Shown here in pieces: positions 59,062 through 64,000 of a DNA stretch of 64,000 bases (within the stretch, counting starts at the first letter, position 1; each line of letters begins with the position of its first letter). The notes under the pieces were generated by a model. That model did not search any database, was not told the origin of the DNA, and was given only the letters and a program-made list of their open reading frames with translations. A program made the translations under genes and the position numbers. The stretch lies in assembly GCA_963921425.1 (NCBI GenBank), contig OY992839.1:7915409-7979408 (forward strand), in the 5' to 3' direction. Origin of the DNA: Dryas octopetala. Taxonomy: Eukaryota; Streptophyta; Magnoliopsida; Rosales; Rosaceae.

Positions 59062-59445
59062 GGCGGAGGCTATTTTGACCACTCTAACATATTATGGACA
59101 AATTTTTTCTATTTTATCCTTTATGGCAAAAAATTATGGAATCACTCAGACCTATTCAGCAACATACCACCTAAATATATTAAGGAGTTCGGCAGTTTAT
59201 GGTTGAATATAATGATAATGTTCGGCAGAATACCGCCGAATACTTTTTTCATTTAGATTCGATGGTTACTTACCGAAAACTTCACCAATGTTCGGCAGTT
59301 AGGTGCTAAATAACCACAAACATTTTGACAGAAAAGTATCAAATAACCCGACAAATAAAATTAAAATTTTTTATTTTTAGGGTAAAATTAAAATTTAAAA
59401 TATAATAATCAACTCAACAATTTATGGTGGTCAAAATAGCCAGTC
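59062..59445. mobile_element. Mutator-like MITE with 9 bp target duplication
   Basis: Ends GGCGGAGGCTATTTTGACCAC and the inverse of GACTGGCTATTTTGACCAC, sharing a perfect 15-base core. TTTTTCTTA flanks it on both sides (59053-59061 and 59446-59454). The inside has several GTTCGGCAG / CGCCGAAT words in both orientations. 384 bases with no ORF. Confidence 0.82.
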
Positions 59446-60653
59446 TTTTTCTTATTATACCTTTCTTTCTCCCCTAGGTTGTCTAGAATTTTTAGATGTG
59501 AACTAACATGATAATTGATTAACTAAGAATAACAATAGCTCTATGGGGGAAAATATTTCACGGCCCAAATTCGAAGCCCAATCAAGGTGAAGAACCCAAT
59601 CGGGGGGTGAACCAAAATAAAGTAAGCCTGGACCCGAGGTAAGGCCAGAAGCTTGGCCCAAATCCGTTAATGAAAACTTGTAAATTAACTTGGGCCAAGT
59701 TTTAATTCAAGAAATGAAACTAATAAATTATGTTTATAAAAACATGAATGGAATTGAAATTTTTTTGATGAAAGCACGTAAAGGAAGAGTAAAACTTTCA
59801 TACATTGGATGTATACATTTATTATGTCTATTACCCATCACATGTTAAGACCAGGTTTGGTGATAATGAGAAAGATAAATACATATAAAACATACATGCA
59901 CCATGATATGTAGGGTTTTTTTGTGTCTAATTAATGTAATAAACAATAAATTGTGCATTTAATTTCTCTACAATTAGGACTTTAATGGATTTTAAAAAAA
60001 TTTGAAAGTTCATAAAAATTTAAGTGTATTCAATTAAGAATTTTAAAGATTTCATAGAAATCTATGTGTTTTGAATTCAAAATTTTAAATGTATTAAAAA
60101 CTCATTGATTTTAAAAGATTTTATTAAATGATGAATTTAGATGAATTTTGATGCATTAATGTGGTTCAAATAACAAAGTTCATGAAAATTCCAATCTTTT
60201 TCGAATTTGATGGGTACACCCCCTTTCTCTACAATTTATTGTACAATGAATTAATTGTGCATTTATTTCTCCGTACAATTTCTCTCTCCACCGTTTCTCT
60301 CTTCCTTTCTTCCACGTCTCTCCCATCTTCCATTTAATTTTCTCTCACTCCCCCATTATCCAAACAAGAAACAAAATAAACAAAATTGCAACGGCAAACA
60401 CTCAAGAAAAAGAGAGCCCTTGATTTGGGGCCCGTGAGGTCGTAACGGTCGCTTCCCCACCATAAAAGTAATACCAAAATCAAAGTTCAAGCATACGAAA
60501 CTATTTATTTGACCTTGTTGTTGCCATAAGATGCATGATTTGCATGGTAAAGAAGACAATTCCTCCAATTACAAAATTGAAAAAATGAAAGACGTCGTCC
60601 GAGAGAACAAGGCCCCATACACACTTGTGTTCATCATTCTCTTCATCTCTTCC
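59446..60653. other. Intergenic and promoter of carboxylesterase 3
   Basis: 59550-59700 is GC-richer and includes CGGCCCAAATTCGAAGCCC-like sequence, possibly an LTR remnant; I could not place it. 60290-60650 is the duplicate of the copy 2 upstream region. Confidence 0.5.
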
Positions 60654-61640
60654 ATGAATCCAAGCATGAGCATGAGCGATGAAGTAGCCCAAGATTTCTC
60701 TCCTATGATTAAAGTATACAAAGATGGCCGAGTCGAGCGACTCAGAGGCACAGTCACAGTTCCTCCATCCCTCGATCCCCATACCGTAGTCCAATCCAAA
60801 GACGTTGTCATCTCGCACCAACCCGCCATATCCGCAAGGCTTTACATCCCTAAATCTACCATAGAAACCAACTCATCATCAAGCAATTGCAACAACAAGC
60901 TTAAGCTTCCTCTTCTCGTTTACTTTCACGGTGGCGGCTTCTGCATCCATTCTGCTGCTTCTCCCAATTACCACAACTACCTCAACTCTTTGGTGGCCAA
61001 GGCCAATGTTGTTGCCGTCTCTGTAAGCTATAGCTTAGCCCCAGAGCACCCTCTGCCCATTGCTTATCATGATTCTTGGGCCGCTCTCAAATGGGTCGGG
61101 TCCCATTTTCATGGAAATGGGCCTGAAGAGTGGCTCAGCGAGTATGCAGATTTAGAGCGCGTGTTCTTCTCTGGGGACAGTGCTGGGGGTAACATAGCTC
61201 ATCACATGGCTTTGAAAGTGGGACTTGAGGGATTGGCTGGTGTGAAGCTGATAGGGACTGTGTTGGTGCATCCTTTTTTTTGGGGCACAAAACCAGTTGG
61301 GGCAGAGCAAACTTTGGATGAAAGCAAAACAAAGTCTGTGGGTGATTTGTGGCGTTTTGTGTGCCCATTGACTAGTGGGTCGGATGACCCACTTATCAAC
61401 CCGGGCAAGGATCCGAAATTGAGGGAATTGGGGGGTGAGAAAGTGCTGGTTTGTGTTGCTGGGAACGATCTTTTGAGAGATAGAGGGTTGTATTACAGTG
61501 AGTTGCTGAGAAACAGTGGATGGAAAGGGGTTTTGGAGGTCTTGGAAGCAAAGGGGGAGGGTCATGTCTTCCATTTGTCCAAACCCACTTCTGAGAATGC
61601 TGTGGCCATGCTCAAAAAGATCGATTCTTTCATGAAGTAA
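60654..61640 (+). CDS. Plant carboxylesterase, copy 3, with altered DYRLAPE block
   Basis: 328 aa from the ATG at 60654, intronless. HGGG at 92-95, Ser176 in GDSAGGN, Asp272 in AGND and His304 in EGHVFHL keep the triad. Unlike its sisters, the family block VDYRLAPE reads VSYSLAPE (Ser125 and Ser127), and the following YDDSW reads YHDSW (His139). These sites sit near the active-site entrance in known CXE folds, so activity or substrate range may differ. The frame also opens upstream to in-frame ATGs at 60531 and 60585. Starting there would add a 41- or 23-residue extension with the hydrophobic stretch YTLVFIILFISS. The matching DNA in copy 2 is untranslated leader, so I prefer 60654. Confidence 0.9.
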   Translation: MNPSMSMSDEVAQDFSPMIKVYKDGRVERLRGTVTVPPSLDPHTVVQSKDVVISHQPAISARLYIPKSTIETNSSSSNCNNKLKLPLLVYFHGGGFCIHSAASPNYHNYLNSLVAKANVVAVSVSYSLAPEHPLPIAYHDSWAALKWVGSHFHGNGPEEWLSEYADLERVFFSGDSAGGNIAHHMALKVGLEGLAGVKLIGTVLVHPFFWGTKPVGAEQTLDESKTKSVGDLWRFVCPLTSGSDDPLINPGKDPKLRELGGEKVLVCVAGNDLLRDRGLYYSELLRNSGWKGVLEVLEAKGEGHVFHLSKPTSENAVAMLKKIDSFMK

Positions 61641-61937
61641 TTATATTCTAGCATAGTAGCTAGGTGTTCAAGAATCCGTACGTACATGATATTTTATGAA
61701 ATTTGAAAGGAATTGTATTGAGAACTTCAGTAATTTATATGGAACTCATAATGCATCTATTCGTATCAAGGTCCTGGATATGTAACAACATATAATTGAC
61801 CTAACATTAATTTGTCAGTGTTTTATGTGGTTTTAAGTTTGCAAAGTGACCATGGCCTCTAAACTCAGGTTTGTTAGTTTACTATTCTCAGACACCACCA
61901 TCCTTACAGTTCTCCTTCCTCTGTTTTCCTATTCTTA

Positions 61938-61969
<32 letters not shown>

Positions 61970-62131
61970 TTGTTTTCTAAGTTATAATTTTTAGAAATGT
62001 TTTTATTTAGAGTATAGGGTTTTAGATAATCTTGGAAAAAAGAATAAGTTTTTTTTTTAAAAAATTATTAAAGTATTGAGTGTAAAGATATGATTGGTCC
62101 ACCCAAAGAATGACCCCAGTACTTGTCCTAA
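61641..62131. other. Intergenic
   Basis: 3' flank of carboxylesterase 3 with a (CT)n tract at about 61938-61964. No gene. Confidence 0.5.
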
Positions 62132-62303
62132 GGCCTTCCACAATGGTGAGCTTGAGAGTGAGAGTGAGAGTGTGAGGAAGCTCTAATTTTGCTTACAGTG
62201 GGCCGGAGTAATGAGAGTGAGGGTGAGTGAGGGTAAGAGTTGAGGGTGAGGAGAGGATCCGGCTGAGAGTGAGAATGTGTGAGTTTTTTATCACAGTGGG
62301 CCC

Positions 62304-62596
62304 CACCGAATTTGAAAAGACAACAAAGGGCTTCAACACAAATTAAAAAGCTTCAGCACAGTCCGGAATTTTCGAAGAAGGCAGGGGCAATTTGGTACTT
62401 GCGGAGGGAGAGAAAACAGTGGCCGACAAGCTACTGTTCACCGCAGAAGCACCGAATTTGAAAAGACAAAAAAGGGCTTCAACACAAATTAAAAAGCTTC
62501 AGCACAGTCCGGAATTTTCGAAGAAGGCAGGGGCAATTTGGTACTTCAGAGGGAGGGAATAAAGTGGCCGACAAGCCACTGTTCACCGCAGCAGCT
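62304..62596. repeat. Tandem duplication, two units of 146 bp
   Basis: The segment starting CACCGAATTTGAAAAGAC is repeated once at a 146-base offset with few changes (for example GACAACAAAGGG against GACAAAAAAGGG). Confidence 0.9.
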
Positions 62597-62987
62597 GCCT
62601 CCCACTCGCCCACACGCGCGCCTGCTTCACACCGTTGGCCAAGATCTTCCGCCCGTTGCAGATCAACGGTCCCCTTTTTTAAGCCCGGTTTCAATTAAAA
62701 AAAAAAAAAAAGACAGCAACACGTGGCAGCGTCTGGAGCCTCAGATGAGTGTATCCGTTGGAGATCAACGGCTAGAATTAATTGACCGTTATAATGCAAT
62801 TAAAAATACAAAAAAATACAAAAAAATATTTAAAAATTCTGAAAAATTTATAACGGCTATTTCATCATTTTTCCTATAAATTGAGCATTCACACTTCATT
62901 TTTTCACACATCTATCTATCCAATTCATTCATTTTATCAATCTATTCAAATCACCTCACTTTTCCTAGAAAATTTTTTTTTCCAATC

Positions 62988-64000
62988 ATGGAAAATGCAA
63001 AAAGAAAGAATTGGTCCAATGAAGAAGAGGTAGCGCTTGTTGAAGCTTGGATGGAAAATTCGGAAGATTGTGAAATCAGATCCAATCAAAGAAACATGGA
63101 ATTTTGGAATAAAGTGTACGATCAATTTATTCGGAAATCTCCTCTCGCCGTGAGGAATGAGCGACAAATTGGGGCGGTCATGGCTCACTTCAAGAAAATA
63201 GGGCAAGCCACCTCGAAATATCATAAATGTATCTTGGCGGCCGAACGATCACGCACTAGCGGGCAAAATCAAATTGATACGGTGAGTTTTGCTAATTAAA
63301 CTCAAATATTTTTGTTAATTAAATTCACATATTTATGTTTAATTAATATGTGTGTACTCTATTTTAAATTGTGTATACTTTATTTTTGCTAGTTAAACTC
63401 AAATATTTTTATTAATTAAATTCACATATTTATGTTTGATTAATATGTGTGTACTTTATTTTAAATTGTGTATACTTTATTTGTGCTAGTTAAACTCAAA
63501 TATTTTTGTTAATTAAATTCACATATTTATGTTTGATCAATATGTGTGTACTATATTTGAGATTGTGTATACTTTATTTTTGCTAGTTCAACTCAAATAT
63601 TTTTGTTAATTAAATTCACATATTTATGTTTGATCAATATGTGTGTACTATATTTCAGATTGTGTATACTTTATTTTTGCTAGTTAAACTCAAATATTTG
63701 TGATAATTAACGAAAAACCGTCCTTTTGCTTGGCACAATTGTTTTGCTAAGATGCAACACTTTGTGAAGTGGCAACATGCACAAACCGACACCCCCACTG
63801 ATGCCGATACCGAAGCTGAAGCGGTTCAATTGAGCGCGGATGAGGATGCCCCGGCCTTTCAACCACTTAGCGGTAGTCGCCCGAGGCCACCTGGTAGAAA
63901 CAACTCCAAGAGGGCCAAACAAGTTGATACTAATGATGATGACCTTGCCGATAGTATTAGGTTTCTTTGCCAAGGGCAGAAGGACATAGCTGCTTCACGC
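62988..64000 (+). CDS. Myb/SANT-like (NAM-associated) protein, partial and possibly broken
   Basis: Exon 1 (62988-63281, 98 codons) has a Myb/SANT-like helix start (KRKNWSNEEEVALVEAWM) and the FWNKVYDQF and QIGAVMAHFKKI segments. Plant databases often label this family glutathione S-transferase T3-like or NAM-associated, and it accompanies PIF/Harbinger transposases. A GT donor follows ACG at 63282. The second coding part (about 63713 to the window end) is open: PFAWHNCFAKMQHFVKW, an acidic linker, then RPPGRNNSKRAK and a DDDLADSIRFL stretch. No good AG acceptor precedes it, and a TAA lies four codons upstream, because the intron is filled by the 97 bp repeats. The junction, or the gene itself, may be damaged. 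Possible DNA-binding role, inferred from the family. Confidence 0.6.
63286..63706. repeat. 97 bp minisatellite, about 4.3 copies
   Basis: The word ACTCAAATATTT recurs at exact 97-base steps from about 63300 (63300, 63397, 63494, 63591, 63688). Units differ by few bases and fill the presumed intron of the Myb/SANT-like gene. Confidence 0.92.

Larger units (their letters stand above)
62132..64000 (+). mobile_element. Left part of a probable PIF/Harbinger-type element, cut by the window end
   Basis: Starts GGCCTTCCACAATGGTGAGC after TAA (62129-62131), which fits PIF/Harbinger ends and their 3 bp TAA/TTA duplication. GAGAGTGAG-type subterminal repeats follow (62150-62280), then the Myb/SANT-like ORF that such elements carry as a second gene. 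The other end and any transposase would lie beyond 64000, so this is inference from one end. Confidence 0.5.

Noticed and set aside
61152..61574. 140-codon minus-strand ORF
   Set aside because: It lies opposite carboxylesterase 3, and similar shadow frames occur opposite copy 2.
63286..63706. Regular repeats that could suggest a CRISPR array
   Set aside because: This is a plant genome. The units are contiguous 97 bp repeats with no unique spacers, so it is a minisatellite.

Overview
This window is nuclear DNA from a flowering plant. The evidence is multi-exon genes with GT-AG introns, a eukaryotic tRNA, plant-only gene families (B3 factors, KRP inhibitors, a dual-targeted presequence protease) and AT-rich intergenic DNA full of small transposons. 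The gene content and TE style fit a woody eudicot, most likely Rosaceae (Prunus-like); that placement is inference. All exons were placed by hand from splice sites, reading phase and paralogue or family comparison. Every multi-exon gene reported as intact closes as a whole number of codons.

Layout. 0-3 kb: two foldback transposons and a tRNA-Thr(UGU). 3.3-19.8 kb: a cluster of three B3-domain genes, all on the minus strand, each with seven exons of nearly identical sizes. It also holds a broken copy of the first gene's 5' end and many small TEs. 20.0-22.5 kb: a DUF829/TMEM53-like alpha/beta-hydrolase gene (minus). 22.5-34 kb: gene-poor, with MITE-like elements and a Ty1-copia element that has lost reverse transcriptase. 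34.3-35.5 kb: a KRP/ICK cyclin-dependent kinase inhibitor (minus). 36-41 kb: repeats and nothing recognisable as a gene. 41.1-50.2 kb: a 19-exon presequence protease gene (minus, about 1093 aa) for mitochondria and plastids. 50.7-52.8 kb: a hAT-like element with a Mutator-like foldback element inside it. 55.0-61.6 kb: three intronless plant carboxylesterases, the first on minus and the other two on plus. 62.1 kb to the end: the start of a probable PIF/Harbinger-type element with a Myb/SANT-like ORF, cut by the window edge.

The genes do not form a pathway. Local tandem duplication built the B3 and carboxylesterase clusters, and small DNA transposons reshaped the spaces between. Several elements can be delimited to the base by perfect 9-10 bp target duplications. 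One MITE sits about 450 bp upstream of the first B3 gene and is missing from that segment's own duplicate, so the empty site is visible. I found no convincing new biological system. The best leads are the B3 cluster with its promoter insertion, the altered third carboxylesterase, and the nested foldback elements.
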